In this document: positions 8,144 to 18,274 of the stretch, piece after piece
Numbering within the stretch: position 1 is the first letter of the stretch
Layout of the letters: every line of letters begins with the position of its first letter
Assembly: GCA_009693785.1 (NCBI GenBank)
Contig: SHWP01000016.1
Location: forward strand, 1 to 57,519
Source: Rhodospirillaceae bacterium
GTDB lineage: Bacteria; Pseudomonadota; Alphaproteobacteria; Rhodospirillales; Rhodospirillaceae
DNA: 57,519 bases
Reading direction: 5' to 3'
Notes under the pieces: model-generated
The model's database searches: none
What the model was told of the DNA's origin: nothing
The model's input: the letters and a program-made list of their open reading frames with translations, nothing else
Position numbers and translations under genes: made by a program

Positions 8144-9952
8144 ATGGCCGCGCCCCTCTTCCAACTCAGCAATGTTCACCTCACCTTCGGCGGGACTCCG
8201 CTGTTCGAGGGGGCTGCGCTCACGGTGCACGAAAATGCGCGCATCGGCCTGGTGGGCCGCAACGGCTCGGGCAAATCGACGTTGCTTAAAATCGCCGCTA
8301 GCTTGTTGGAGGCCGACCGTGCCGAGCGTATCGTGCGACAGGGCACCTCTATTCGGTATTTGGCACAGGAGCCGGACCTGGCGGGGTTTGCCACAACATT
8401 GGCCTACGTCGAGGCCGGTTTTAACGAGCACGACAACCCCTACCGCGCGCAATATCTGTTAGGCGAGTTGGGTATGACGGGCGAAGAAAACCCAGCCAAC
8501 TTATCGGGCGGCGAAGTGCGCCGGGCAGCGCTGGCCCGTGTGCTGGCCCCCGAACCTGACATTCTTCTACTCGATGAACCCACCAACCACCTCGACCTAC
8601 CGGCTATCGAATGGCTGGAACAGGAATTGCGCGGGCTTCGCTCGGCGCTGGTGATCATCAGTCATGACCGGCGGTTTCTATCGAACCTCACCCGCTCTAC
8701 CGTTTGGGTGGATCGCGGTGCGACGCTGGCCGTGGAAAAAGGCTTCACCGAGTTCGAAGATTGGCGCGATGACTACTTGGAACAAGAAGAGATCGCACGC
8801 CACAAGCTCGACCGCCAAATCGTGCGTGAGGAAGATTGGGTGCGCTACGGCGTGTCGGGCCGCAGAAAGCGAAACGTTAAACGCATGGCCAACCTAGAAG
8901 GCCTGCGCCAAACCCGCAAAGAATCCCGCCGCGCCCAAGGCAGCGTGAACATGACGGTGACCGAGGCAGACACGTCGGCCAAGTTGGTGAGCGATGCCGA
9001 GGGAATTTCGAAGGCCTACGGCGATAACGTCGTCATCAAGGATCTCACCATCAAAGTGGCGCGCGGCGACCGCATTGGCCTGGTTGGCCCTAATGGTGCT
9101 GGCAAAACAACGTTGCTCAATATTCTGACGGGTCAACTGGCGCCCGACAGCGGCAAAATCAAAATCGCCCAGAACTTGCAAATGGTCACGCTCGATCAAC
9201 GCCGCGAAATGTTGAACCCGGCGTGGACACTGAAAGAAGCCTTGGCGGGCGAGCGCGCCGACTATGTGCAAGTGGGCGACACCAAACGCCACGTGATCGG
9301 CTACATGAAAGATTTTCTGTTCACGGCTCCGCAAGCCAAAACCACAGTCAACAGGCTTTCGGGCGGCGAACGTGGCCGGCTGATGTTGGCGCGCGCGTTG
9401 GCCAAGCCGTCGAATTTTTTGGTACTAGACGAGCCCACCAACGATTTGGATTTGGAAACCCTCGACTTGCTGCAGGAAATGATTGCTGATTACGCGGGCA
9501 CCGTGCTGATCGTCAGCCACGACCGTGACTTCCTTGATCGCACCACGACGTCGATTGTTTGCAGCGAAGGGCGCGGCGCCTGGTCGGTTTATGCGGGCGG
9601 ATACTCCGACATGGTGGTGCAGCGTGGCGCGGGCGTGGCCGCCAAGGTAGTTGCGCGCGAGATATCAAAGGCCGCCGCCAGCCCGACCTCCACAAGCGCG
9701 CCTCAAAACGCCAAACGCAAGCTCAGCTTCAAGGAAAAGCACGCACTGGAAACGCTGCCGGGCCGCATGGAAGACATGGAAGCCGAGATCGCCAAACTCG
9801 AAGACAAACTGGCCACGCCTGATCTCTTCAGCGACGATCCCGACTTGTTCGCCAAAACCGCAACGGCGCTTGAAAAAGCCAAAGCCAAGCTCGCCAAGGC
9901 CGAGGAAGAATGGCTGGAGCTGGAGATGCTGAAGGAACAGGTGGGGGCGTAG
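8144..9952 (+). CDS. uup: ABC-F family ATPase, Uup-like
   Basis: 602 residues with two ABC cassettes and no membrane segments. Cassette 1 has Walker A GRNGSGKST near residue 38 and signature LSGGEVRR near residue 118. Cassette 2 has GPNGAGKTT near residue 314 and LSGGERGR near residue 406. Two Walker B/LDEPTN motifs are present. A charged C-terminal helical hairpin (about 530-602) is the Uup-type coiled coil that binds DNA or the ribosome. ABC-F proteins act on translating ribosomes rather than in transport. The stop is immediately followed, without a gap, by the stop of the convergent SDR gene. Confidence 0.9.
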   Translation: MAAPLFQLSNVHLTFGGTPLFEGAALTVHENARIGLVGRNGSGKSTLLKIAASLLEADRAERIVRQGTSIRYLAQEPDLAGFATTLAYVEAGFNEHDNPYRAQYLLGELGMTGEENPANLSGGEVRRAALARVLAPEPDILLLDEPTNHLDLPAIEWLEQELRGLRSALVIISHDRRFLSNLTRSTVWVDRGATLAVEKGFTEFEDWRDDYLEQEEIARHKLDRQIVREEDWVRYGVSGRRKRNVKRMANLEGLRQTRKESRRAQGSVNMTVTEADTSAKLVSDAEGISKAYGDNVVIKDLTIKVARGDRIGLVGPNGAGKTTLLNILTGQLAPDSGKIKIAQNLQMVTLDQRREMLNPAWTLKEALAGERADYVQVGDTKRHVIGYMKDFLFTAPQAKTTVNRLSGGERGRLMLARALAKPSNFLVLDEPTNDLDLETLDLLQEMIADYAGTVLIVSHDRDFLDRTTTSIVCSEGRGAWSVYAGGYSDMVVQRGAGVAAKVVAREISKAAASPTSTSAPQNAKRKLSFKEKHALETLPGRMEDMEAEIAKLEDKLATPDLFSDDPDLFAKTATALEKAKAKLAKAEEEWLELEMLKEQVGA

Positions 9953-11011
9953 TTACGCCACAGCCACCGGCAAATATTTCTTCGTTAGCTCTTCCGACTT
10001 AGCCCACAGCCTCGCAGCCAGTTCCATATTTTTCATAGCCGCCGTTTGCGGAATCACCGGGTTGCAATCTTCGAAGTAGAGCCCGGTAGTGGTGGAAAGC
10101 GCTGGTGCTGCCGCCACATAGACTTGCGTCGAAGCGCCCTCTTCCACCGTTTTCATGAACGCCCAGCCGATCAGGCCAGCAGCGATACGCACGTAAAACG
10201 GAAAGTGGCGGCCCAGGTTGGTGTTGATGACGCCGGGGTGAATAAAATTAGATGTCGTGGTGGTGCCCGCTAAGCGCCGCGCGAGTTCTTGCGCGAACAG
10301 ACCGTTGGCCAGCTTCGATTGGCCATACATTTTATTCGGCGTGTAGTCGCGTTTGCCATCGAGGTTATCGAACTCAATGCCGGCTTCAGACGCCCACAAA
10401 TAACCGCGTGAGCCGACCGTCACTACACGGCCCTGAGCGGCAGCCTTCACCTGGTCGATCAAGTGGTTGGCCAGCACGAAGTGGCCTAGATGGTTCACCA
10501 CGAAATGTTTCTCGATGTCGTTGACTTGTTCAGGCTGTTGTAAGGCCATGATGCCAGCGTTGAGCATGAGTACATCAATCGGCTTACCGGTGGCTTTCAC
10601 CGCATCGGCGGCTTTCACGACGGTATCAAATTCCGACAGTTCGCAGGCAAAGGGTGCGGCCGTGCCCTTCACCCCCATGGCTTTGACTTGGGCGATGGCT
10701 TCGGCGGCTTTGTCGGTCGAACGAGCCAGGCCCAACACATGGGCACCGCGCAGCATCATCACCCGCATGCTTTCCAGGCCCAGGCCCGAATTACAGCCGG
10801 TGATCAACACCATCTTACCCGACATATCCACGCCGTCGGTTACCTGTTCGGCCGTGGATTTTTTGTCGAACTTGCTGCGCACAGCCCCCGGGACGGGCAA
10901 GGCATCGGCTTTGCCATCAGGTTTTTCCTGCGCGAACGCGGAACCGGCCGCGCTAAGGGCTAATGCAGAACTGGCGGCCAAAACCTGACGACGATGAATC
11001 GATGTGCTCAT
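9953..11011 (-). CDS. Tat-exported short-chain dehydrogenase/reductase
   Basis: 352 residues. The N-terminus MSTSIHRRQVLAASSALAL has a twin-arginine signal with cleavage near AFAQ, which is unusual for an SDR and suggests export folded, perhaps with its cofactor. The Rossmann motif LITGCNSGLGLESM is near residue 73, the NAG motif LNAGIM near residue 152 and the YxxxK motif YGQSKLANG near residue 230. The sequence is close to the retinol dehydrogenase/WW-domain oxidoreductase type. Substrate unknown. The gene starts 130 bases from the next gene on the same strand. Confidence 0.85.
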   Translation of the reverse strand: MSTSIHRRQVLAASSALALSAAGSAFAQEKPDGKADALPVPGAVRSKFDKKSTAEQVTDGVDMSGKMVLITGCNSGLGLESMRVMMLRGAHVLGLARSTDKAAEAIAQVKAMGVKGTAAPFACELSEFDTVVKAADAVKATGKPIDVLMLNAGIMALQQPEQVNDIEKHFVVNHLGHFVLANHLIDQVKAAAQGRVVTVGSRGYLWASEAGIEFDNLDGKRDYTPNKMYGQSKLANGLFAQELARRLAGTTTTSNFIHPGVINTNLGRHFPFYVRIAAGLIGWAFMKTVEEGASTQVYVAAAPALSTTTGLYFEDCNPVIPQTAAMKNMELAARLWAKSEELTKKYLPVAVA

Positions 11012-11085
11012 GAAAACCCCCGAACGGCGGACATATGGCTATTATACGCGGCAAATGTGGCCGGAGATTACACGCGAATCAGGGC

Positions 11086-11110
11086 CCAGGGCGAGTGCCT
11101 CTCGCCCTGG
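11086..11110 (-). terminator. Perfect 10-bp hairpin after the TonB receptor gene
   Basis: CCAGGGCGAG at 11086-11095 pairs perfectly with CTCGCCCTGG at 11101-11110 around a five-base loop. It lies 32 bases past the stop of the TonB receptor gene. There is no T-run, so it may be a Rho-independent-like pause or an mRNA-stabilising stem rather than a classic terminator. Confidence 0.5.
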
Positions 11111-11141
11111 CCGCACGGTGGCGTGAAATAGCTATCGCAGC

Positions 11142-13573
11142 CTAGAAATTATACCGCGCCCTCACGCCAAACTGGCGTTTGACCGGCATGCCCACGTAAA
11201 TCGCCCCTTGGCTGACGGTGCCGCGGAACTGGTCGGTGTCGCGCTGCACCGTGGTGAAATAGTAGTCCTTGAAGGCATTCAGCACGAAAGCCTCGACCAT
11301 CATGCCCGCGTTCTCAAAGCCGAGGCGGAAGTTGGCCACGCCTTGCGATGGGCTTTTCACCACGTTGGTGATGTCGGCAAAAATCGGCCCAGCAAAAATA
11401 TATTCGGCGCCCACATACCAATCATAGTTACCATTCATCGCATCTTTGTATTGAGCCGAGGCCAGGCCGTTATAACGCGGCGTAACGGGCAAGTGATTGC
11501 CCTTCGGCGCCACTTGCACGGTCGCGCCGATAATTGTCTGGCAGAAGACTGGGCATGAATAGGTTTTGATCTTGCTGTCGTTGTAGGCCGCATTTAGGCG
11601 CAGTGTGATTTGCTCGGTCGGCGCCATTGTGCTGTCGAGTTCAATCCCCTTCAGATTGGTGTTGCCGCTGTTTTGCGAGGGGCGCTGCGTGAAGTCGAGC
11701 ACGGTGGAGGCCGCGCTTAAGAATACTTGGATCGGAACCTGGATAATTTGGTTACGCCAGTGCGCCATGTAGGCCGCCGCCGCGAAAGTGCCGCGTCCAT
11801 CCAAGAACCGTCCCTTAGCGCCAAGTTCATAGTTGGTCAGCTTTTCGGGCTGAACCACCAAGCCGATGTTGTTGGCGGTATAAAGCGCAAAGTTGCGCGC
11901 CTGGGTTTCAGTCGCCAGAACCGCGTTGAAAGTGCCGGGGTTCACGCCCTTCGAGTAGGTGGCATAGAGCATCAAATCCGGCGTGAAGTTGTACTCAATG
12001 TTGGCGCGCGGAATGAAATTCTTGAACGTGGTCTCCAATGGCACGCCTGCCGGGGTGCTGACCACCGTGTTCGTGGCCCAATTGAAAGACTTCACGTTGT
12101 CGCCTTGATAGCGCGCTTCAAGCGTAACCGTGAAATTGTCAGTCACATCATAAGCGAGACTGCCGAACACACCCTTCGTCAGGGTCAGCGTGCTGGTGGT
12201 GGTTCCGCTGAAATTAGCTAGGCCCGTGTTCTCGCGGATGCCATAGACGCGCCCAAAGCCCGGATAGGTCTTGTAATAATTGACGCCAACATCCAGCGTA
12301 GTGGTTGGGCTTGATCGGACGTCGCGCGCAGCTCTTGGCTGAAGTCTTTGATCTTACTTTGGGTCAGCAGCAGCGTGGGGAACGAGTAAACATTGGGCAC
12401 GCGGCCAAAATTCACGTTAGGCGTCGAGCGCAAATCTTCCGCATAGGAATTGACGATGTTGTCGAGATATTGCTGGTTATACGCCGTCACCGAGCTCAGC
12501 GTCACATCGAGGCTAGGAATATCGTATTCCAGCGTGCCGGTGGCATGCCACGCTTCGCGGTAAAGACCCGCGCTCGAATGCCGGGCCGGGCCCAAGGGGC
12601 CAGCGAACCCGCCGCCGTTCTGAACGACCAAACTGATGAATGTATTGCCGCCCGTGAGCGGCGTGGCCAAGGGGAAGTTCACGCCTAAGCGGCTTTCGGG
12701 AAATTTCGGCAATGTGCCGCACAAATAGGTTCCGGTTCCGCCCGCGCGGCAGTTGAAATCGTTGGCAGCGGTGAATTTGCCCGTTGCTGGCGCGCCGTCT
12801 TTATCTTCCCAATGCGTGACAAACACATTGGCCCGGAAATTATCGGCTGGTGTGTAATCGATCACGCCGTAGATGCTTTCGGTCCGCCGGTCGCCCAAGC
12901 GCGAGAGATCTTCGCTGTTTTGATACTGGCCATGGGTCGAATAAGTGCGCCCGCTCAGCCGCACACGCAACATGTCTGTGACCAGCGGCGTTTCCACCGA
13001 TGCGCTTAAGTCGTGCCACGAATTGCTGCCGCCGAGCATACTGACCGAACCCTTGAACTCATCGCCGGGTTTTTTGGTCACGAGGTTGATGGCGCCCGCG
13101 AACGAGGAACGGCCGAAGTAGGCGCTTTGGGGGCCCTTCACCACTTCGACGCGCTCTAGATCGCCAACGCCTGGCACGAACCCGCCCGTGACCGGCGCGC
13201 CATTGATGAACACGCTGGCCGAGGGGATGGTGTTGATCGACGGCGGCATGCCACGCACCGTCAAGACTTGCGAGGCGCGGTCGTTGCGCTGGGTGCCGTA
13301 GGTGGAAATGAAAAAGCCCGGTGTGGCCTTGGTCACGTCGTTGAGGTTGGCAAGGCTCAGCGACTCAATGTCCTTGGCCGTCACCGCCGACACTGCCACC
13401 GGTGTCTCAAGCAATTTTTCCTGGCGTTTACGCGCCGTGACGACCACTTCCTCAATGCCCGCCACCTGCTGCGCGCGGGCCGGGGCCAGGGGCGTCACAA
13501 CGCCCGTAATACCCGACAAAACCGCGACGCTGCCCAACATTGCCAGGCGGAATACATTCAGTTTCATTGTCAT
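11142..13573 (-). pseudogene. TonB-dependent outer membrane receptor, frameshifted
   Basis: The first frame (13573 to about 12285) has a signal peptide ending ARAQQ, a TonB box-like IEEVVVTARKR and a complete plug domain with VRGMPPSINTI and VEVVKGPQSAYFGRSSFAG. The barrel continues in another frame with VNYYKTYPGFGRVYG and FGSLAYDVTDNFTVTLEARYQ and ends at the aromatic C-terminus RARYNF, as outer membrane barrels do. The frames join at about 12284-12291 with one base missing on the coding strand. Together they give about 810 residues, a normal length. Such receptors take up siderophores, cobalamin or plant-derived compounds; the ligand cannot be told. Either decay or an assembly indel. Confidence 0.85.
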
Positions 13574-13590
13574 CTCCCCAACTTTGTGAA

Positions 13591-13619
13591 CCGCAACCTA
13601 CAACCCGGAGAGGTTGCGG
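13591..13619 (-). promoter_or_regulatory. Hairpin between hydrolase and TonB receptor genes
   Basis: CCGCAACCT at 13591-13599 is the exact inverted repeat of AGGTTGCGG at 13611-13619, with an 11-base loop. It lies 18 bases before the TonB receptor start and 70 bases after the hydrolase stop. It may end the upstream transcript or structure the leader of the receptor mRNA. No T-run follows on the minus strand. Confidence 0.45.
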
Positions 13620-13689
13620 TCTTGGGAAAAAATTGGGCCCGTCCACTGGCTGAGACGGATAAGCGCTTAGGCCAAATAAGCGCCTTGCT

Positions 13690-14583
13690 CTATTTATCCA
13701 GCCACTCGCGCATGATGCGGGCGTAATCCTTCGCCGCCAGTTCGAACACGTCCTGGGTGATGCCGGGGATTTCCACATAGGCGGCCTTCGGCAACAAGTC
13801 GCGGTGGGCCACGCGGGTTTCGTTCAGCAGCATTTCATGGGGCTGGACAATCAACACCGGTTGTTTGAGCGTGGGCAAACGGTCCTCCGGTTTATAATTC
13901 TGCACCGCGAACGAGCCATACCAGCCTTTGTTGAGCGAGCGAATCTGGTCCAAAAATACCGCCGCCGCGCGCTCAATGGGAATACCCGGCGTACGGATAT
14001 TGACCGTGTTGTACCACTGACGCACCACCATGCTTGCGTCTTCGGGGATGACCTCGTTGCGCGCCATCGTGGCCAGGCGCTGTTGGCGTACCTCCTGGGT
14101 ATAAAAGGCGATACCCGACAGCACCACGCGGCGCACCAGGTCGGGGCGTTGGACAGACAACTCAGCGGCAATGAATGCGCCGGTGTGAAAACCGAACACA
14201 TCCACCTGGCCGTTCTTCTTGCCTTTCCCATAACCGAGATTGCTCAAGGCGTCAGACATGGCGCCTGCCAAGTTCGCCATATCGGGCGGTTCCTTTGGGC
14301 GGTCGGAGTTGCCGTAGCCGGGCGTGTCGAAGGCCAGCACCAGGCGGTCTTTGCCCATCTCGGAGGTCAGCGGTTGCATATCCTCGGCCGAGCGCGGATT
14401 TTGATGAAAAAACGCGATGGGCGTTTTTTTCGACTTACCGGCGGAGGGCGCGAAGGAATGATAATGAATTTGGCCAAAGCGGCCATCGACATAGCCGCGC
14501 TTGGCGATCACGCCATCGGCGGCTTGCGCAACTGCTGAAATACAAAGTGCAGACGCCATCATCAGCGCGGCAAAACGAGTCAT
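13690..14583 (-). CDS. Exported alpha/beta hydrolase-like protein with a His at the nucleophile elbow
   Basis: 297 residues from the ATG at 14583, chosen because it begins a signal peptide (MTRFAALMMASALCISAVAQ). The fold is recognisable: IAFFHQNPRSAEDM (oxyanion loop region), LAFDTPGYGNSDRP near residue 90, and VDVFGFHTGAFIAAELS near residue 140. The elbow reads G-F-H-T-G, with histidine where serine is usual. A late VLIVQP strand and a C-terminal acidic/His region follow. Proteins with G-[YF]-H-T-G are known among alpha/beta hydrolase relatives; activity is uncertain. It is followed by the TonB receptor gene on the same strand. Confidence 0.8.
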   Translation of the reverse strand: MTRFAALMMASALCISAVAQAADGVIAKRGYVDGRFGQIHYHSFAPSAGKSKKTPIAFFHQNPRSAEDMQPLTSEMGKDRLVLAFDTPGYGNSDRPKEPPDMANLAGAMSDALSNLGYGKGKKNGQVDVFGFHTGAFIAAELSVQRPDLVRRVVLSGIAFYTQEVRQQRLATMARNEVIPEDASMVVRQWYNTVNIRTPGIPIERAAAVFLDQIRSLNKGWYGSFAVQNYKPEDRLPTLKQPVLIVQPHEMLLNETRVAHRDLLPKAAYVEIPGITQDVFELAAKDYARIMREWLDK

Positions 14584-14692
14584 GAAACGCCCTCCCCAGG
14601 ACATGTTGGATAGACCAACTCTAGCATGCCGTGTGGCGCCCGCCGACCCCCCGTATCTTGCTGGTTTTACATAAGCGCGATATGAATTTTGC

Positions 14693-17190
14693 ATGATCAG
14701 TCCCCACAAAGCCAAGCTTGGGTTCGCAGCGCAGTTGCTGCAGCAAGGCAAGCTTGCCGAGGCCGAGCAGGCTTATCTGCAGGTCGCAGCCGAAGACCCC
14801 GCCAATTTTCTCGCGCATCACAATCTTGCGTTTATCGCCACACAGCAAGGATTGCTCGACAAAGCCGAAGGGCTCTTTGCCAAGGCAGTGATGTTCGGCC
14901 CAGATGCGCACGTGGCTGTGCTTGCTCATGGCAAAGTTCTGCTGGACCTGAACCGCCCCGCCGATGCGATTGCCGCCTACGACCGGTTTCTCGCCAAACA
15001 TCCTGGCCAACTCGACGTATTGAATGACTGCATCAACCCGCTCATCCGCCTTGGCCGTTATGACCAGGCCCTGTCGGATTCAAAACGAGTGCTGCAGGCT
15101 AAACCTGGGTTGATTGTCACTCTTTACAATCAGGCCTCGGCGCTCATGGGGTTGCGGCGGGTTGAAGAGGCCCTCGCCAGTCTGAATGACGCCATCGCCG
15201 CCAAACCCGATTTCGCCGAGGCGCTATTTTTTCGCGGCAGTGTCTTGCGCGAGCTCAAACGATATGACGACGCCCTGCGCGATTACGATGCGGGCATTAA
15301 GCTACACCCGGCCGATGCGCAAATCGCCAATAATCGTGGCGCCACGTTGATGGACTTGAAACGATATTCCGAGGCGCTCGTCAGTCTCGACTTGGCGCTG
15401 AAGCTCACGCCCAATCACGTCGAAGCCATGGTCAATCGCGGCCGCTGCCTAGGCAAGCTGGGGCGCAGCTCCGAGGAATTGGCGGCCTATGACGCCACCT
15501 TGAGCTTGCAGCCCAACTTAGTCGATGCACTGGTCAGCCGTTGCATCGTGTTGCAGCATTTCAAGCGCTTCGACGAGGCCCTAGTCAGCATCGAACGCGC
15601 TGTGGCGCTTCAACCTAAATACGCCAAGGCGCAACAAGCGCATGGCGACACCCTGGTGGGCTTGAAACGATTAGACGACGCCATTGCCTGTTACGACAAA
15701 GCATTGGCCATTACCCCCAACGATGTGCCTTCGTGGGATAATCGGGGCGTGGCCATGCGGTTGCTGAGCCGTCACGAAGAATCCGCGCAATGCTTCGCCC
15801 GCGTCATGGCCTTGAAGCCCGACCACCCCAATGTTTTGGGATCATTGTTCAGCGCACGCTTGCACTGCTGCGATTGGTCGGAGTTCGCGGCCACGTCTAA
15901 CGCCATCAGTGCTGGCATCAAGGCCGGGCGGCGGGTGGACATTCCATTTTCATTCCTGTGCCATTCGCTCAGCGCCGATGATCAATTGACCTGCGCGAAA
16001 ATGTTTGCCGCTGACAAAGGCGCGCTTACCCCTTCGACCTGGACCGCCCCGCCCTATCGTAACAGCAGAATCCGCATCGCCTACTTGTCGGCTGACTTTC
16101 GCAATCATGCCACCTCGCACCTCATGGCCGGGCTCTTCGAAGCCCACGACCGTTCGCGCTTTGAAATCACTGCCGTGTCGTTCACGCCCGGGGATGGCAG
16201 CGACATGGAAAAACGCCTGCACACCGCCTTCGAACATTTTATTGATGTCTCGGCCATGCAAGATGCCGAGGTCGTGGCCATGTTGCGCGACAAGCGCGTC
16301 GATATCGCCGTGGACTTGAAGGGCTTCACCGGGGATTCGCGGTCCACGATTTTTCCGCAGCGCCCTGCTCCCATTCAAGCCAGTTTCTCGGGTATCCCGG
16401 CACCTGGGGCAGCGATTGCATGGATTACCTCGTGGCTGACGAACGGCTTATCCCGCCCGAGCATGTGAACGCGTATAGTGAGAAGATTGTTTATCTGCCC
16501 GATACGTATCAACCCAATGACCGCAAGCGGCGCATCGCCGAACCAGTGCTCACACGCGCAACAGCGGGCCTGCCTGAAAAAGGTTTTGTGTTTTGCAGCT
16601 TCAACAACAGCTACAAAATCACGCCCGAGGTTTTCGATGTGTGGATGCGCCTGCTCAAGCGTGTCGAGGGCAGCGTGCTATGGTTGTTCGAGGGCACACC
16701 AACGGCCGCGCGCAACCTCAAACGCGAGGCGCAAGCGCGCGGCGTGAGTCCTGAAAGATTGGTCTTTGCTCCACCGCTGCCGACACCCGATCACCTGGCA
16801 CGCCACAACTTGGCGGATTTGTTTTTAGATACTCTGCCTGTCAATGCCCACACCACCGCCAGCGATGCATTGTGGGCGGGATTGCCGCTGATCACGTGCC
16901 TCGGCACCACGTTTGCCGGGCGTGTCGCGGCAAGCTTGTTGCATGCCATCGGTATGCCCGAAATGATCGCAACTTCACTGCCCGAGTATGAAGCCTTGGC
17001 ACTGAAGCTCGCCACCACTCCGAACGCCTTGGCTGAAGCAAAGGCGAAACTAGTACGCAACCGCGATACGCATCCGCTGTTCGATACCGACCGCTTCCGC
17101 CGCCACCTCGAAGCCGCGTTCACTACCATGTGGCAGCGCCACGAGCGCGGCGAGCGGCCGGAGAGTTTCAAGGTGCCGGTGATCGGGTAA
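14693..17190 (+). pseudogene. TPR protein with O-GlcNAc transferase-like (GT41) domain, frameshifted
   Basis: The first frame starts at the ATG at 14693 and has about eleven TPR units over residues 1-400 (phrases such as EALASLNDAIAAKPDFAEAL and DDAIACYDKALAITPN). The glycosyltransferase-41 domain begins near residue 440 (RIAYLSADFRNHATSHLMAG). At about 16388-16395 the frame shifts by one base; the conserved GYPGTWGSDCMDYLVAD then continues in the second frame to 17190 with FCSFNNSYKITPEVFDVWM. Joined, the protein is about 830 residues, normal for bacterial SPINDLY/OGT-like proteins, which modify proteins or flagellin-like targets. The junction is very clean, so an assembly indel is plausible. 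Confidence 0.85.
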
Positions 17191-17206
17191 ACATTGGCCT
17201 GGAAAA

Positions 17207-17518
17207 ATGCCCGCAACAAAATCCCAGCGTTATAAATTCCGCGCCAAGATGTGGCTCTACCCCGGGGCAGCGGCGTGGCATTTCATCACGCTGCCCAAAA
17301 AACATTCCGATAAAATTCGCGTGGTAGCCTTCGATGCCAAAAGCGCCTGGGGCTCGATCCGCGTCATCGCGACGATTGGCAAGACGACATGGAAGACGTC
17401 GATCTTCCCCGACAAAAAGGCCGACAGTTATTTGTTCCCCATCAAAACCGATGTTCGCAAGAAAGAACGCCTTGCGGCGGGCGATGAGGTGGCTGTGGTG
17501 ATTGAGTTGGATGGTTGA
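17207..17518 (+). CDS. DUF1905-domain protein
   Basis: 103 residues. The sequence YKFRAKMWLYPGAAAWHFITLPKK near the N-terminus followed by WGSIRVIATIGKTTWKTSIF and AGDEVAVVIELDG at the end matches the small DUF1905 family, a beta-barrel fold found alone or fused to YdeI-like domains. Function is not established. It starts 16 bases after the glycosyltransferase stop on the same strand, so it may be cotranscribed. Confidence 0.8.
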   Translation: MPATKSQRYKFRAKMWLYPGAAAWHFITLPKKHSDKIRVVAFDAKSAWGSIRVIATIGKTTWKTSIFPDKKADSYLFPIKTDVRKKERLAAGDEVAVVIELDG

Positions 17519-17563
17519 TCTTTAAACTAGCAGCTAGCTCACTCTGCCCCCACCGACTCACTC

Positions 17564-18118
17564 TCACCGCATCGGCTGGCGCGTGAAAGTGCCCACCGCG
17601 CTTTTGGTCCAGGTGCCATCGGCGTTTTGGCGTTGGCGGTTCTGCACGAAAGCGTTAGGCCCGCTCGGCGTCCAGATTGTGTTGAAATGCACCACGCCCT
17701 TGCTGCCGAACAGCCGCTCGTCATCAAAAATCAACTTCTCGCCCTCGGTCTTCATCGTGCCGGTGGAGTACGACCCAGCGACAGACCAGAATATGTAACG
17801 CAGGGTCTTGGTCTCGCTGTCCCAATAATAATTGGTCTCGCCGCGCACGGGCGGGTTCATCGCTTCCATGCGCAACGTGTCGGTCAGCACTTGGTTTTCC
17901 AAACGCCAGCGCACGCAGTGTGTGACGGTCTGGGTGCCAACGCCCAACGACGTGCCGACAAAATCGGGTAGCGGCCCGTCCCAGCACGAGCCCGCCATGA
18001 AGGCCAAGGGCTTGAAGCCGTCGGGAATATTTTGCGGGGCTGGCGGCGCATTCTGCGCTACGGCCACGGCCGGCAAAAGGGCAATGACGCAAACCACCGC
18101 GAGGTGTTTGAGGTTCAT
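17564..18118 (-). CDS. Exported hypothetical protein (DUF1579-like beta-barrel)
   Basis: 184 residues. A signal peptide (MNLKHLAVVCVIALLPAVAV, cleaved near AVAQ) is followed by a domain with LAFMAGSCWDGPLPD, TNYYWDSETKTLRYIFW and a final VGTFTRQP. This pattern resembles lipocalin-like families with alternating strands. No catalytic residue is clear. It converges with the DUF1905 gene, 45 bases apart. I would call it hypothetical with moderate trust in its being a real gene. Confidence 0.7.
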   Translation of the reverse strand: MNLKHLAVVCVIALLPAVAVAQNAPPAPQNIPDGFKPLAFMAGSCWDGPLPDFVGTSLGVGTQTVTHCVRWRLENQVLTDTLRMEAMNPPVRGETNYYWDSETKTLRYIFWSVAGSYSTGTMKTEGEKLIFDDERLFGSKGVVHFNTIWTPSGPNAFVQNRQRQNADGTWTKSAVGTFTRQPMR

Positions 18119-18274
18119 CTGCTGTCCTCCTCAACCGAACGCTGGGATTAGCTCAGAGCATCAGCGGCCATTCTTCGATAATTCAGTCTAATCCGCACAA
18201 GGCAGCGCGCCAACCGTGTTGGGTCATTGATAGCAGGTCTATAAACTGCAAATATCCGACATCATTGATACCTA

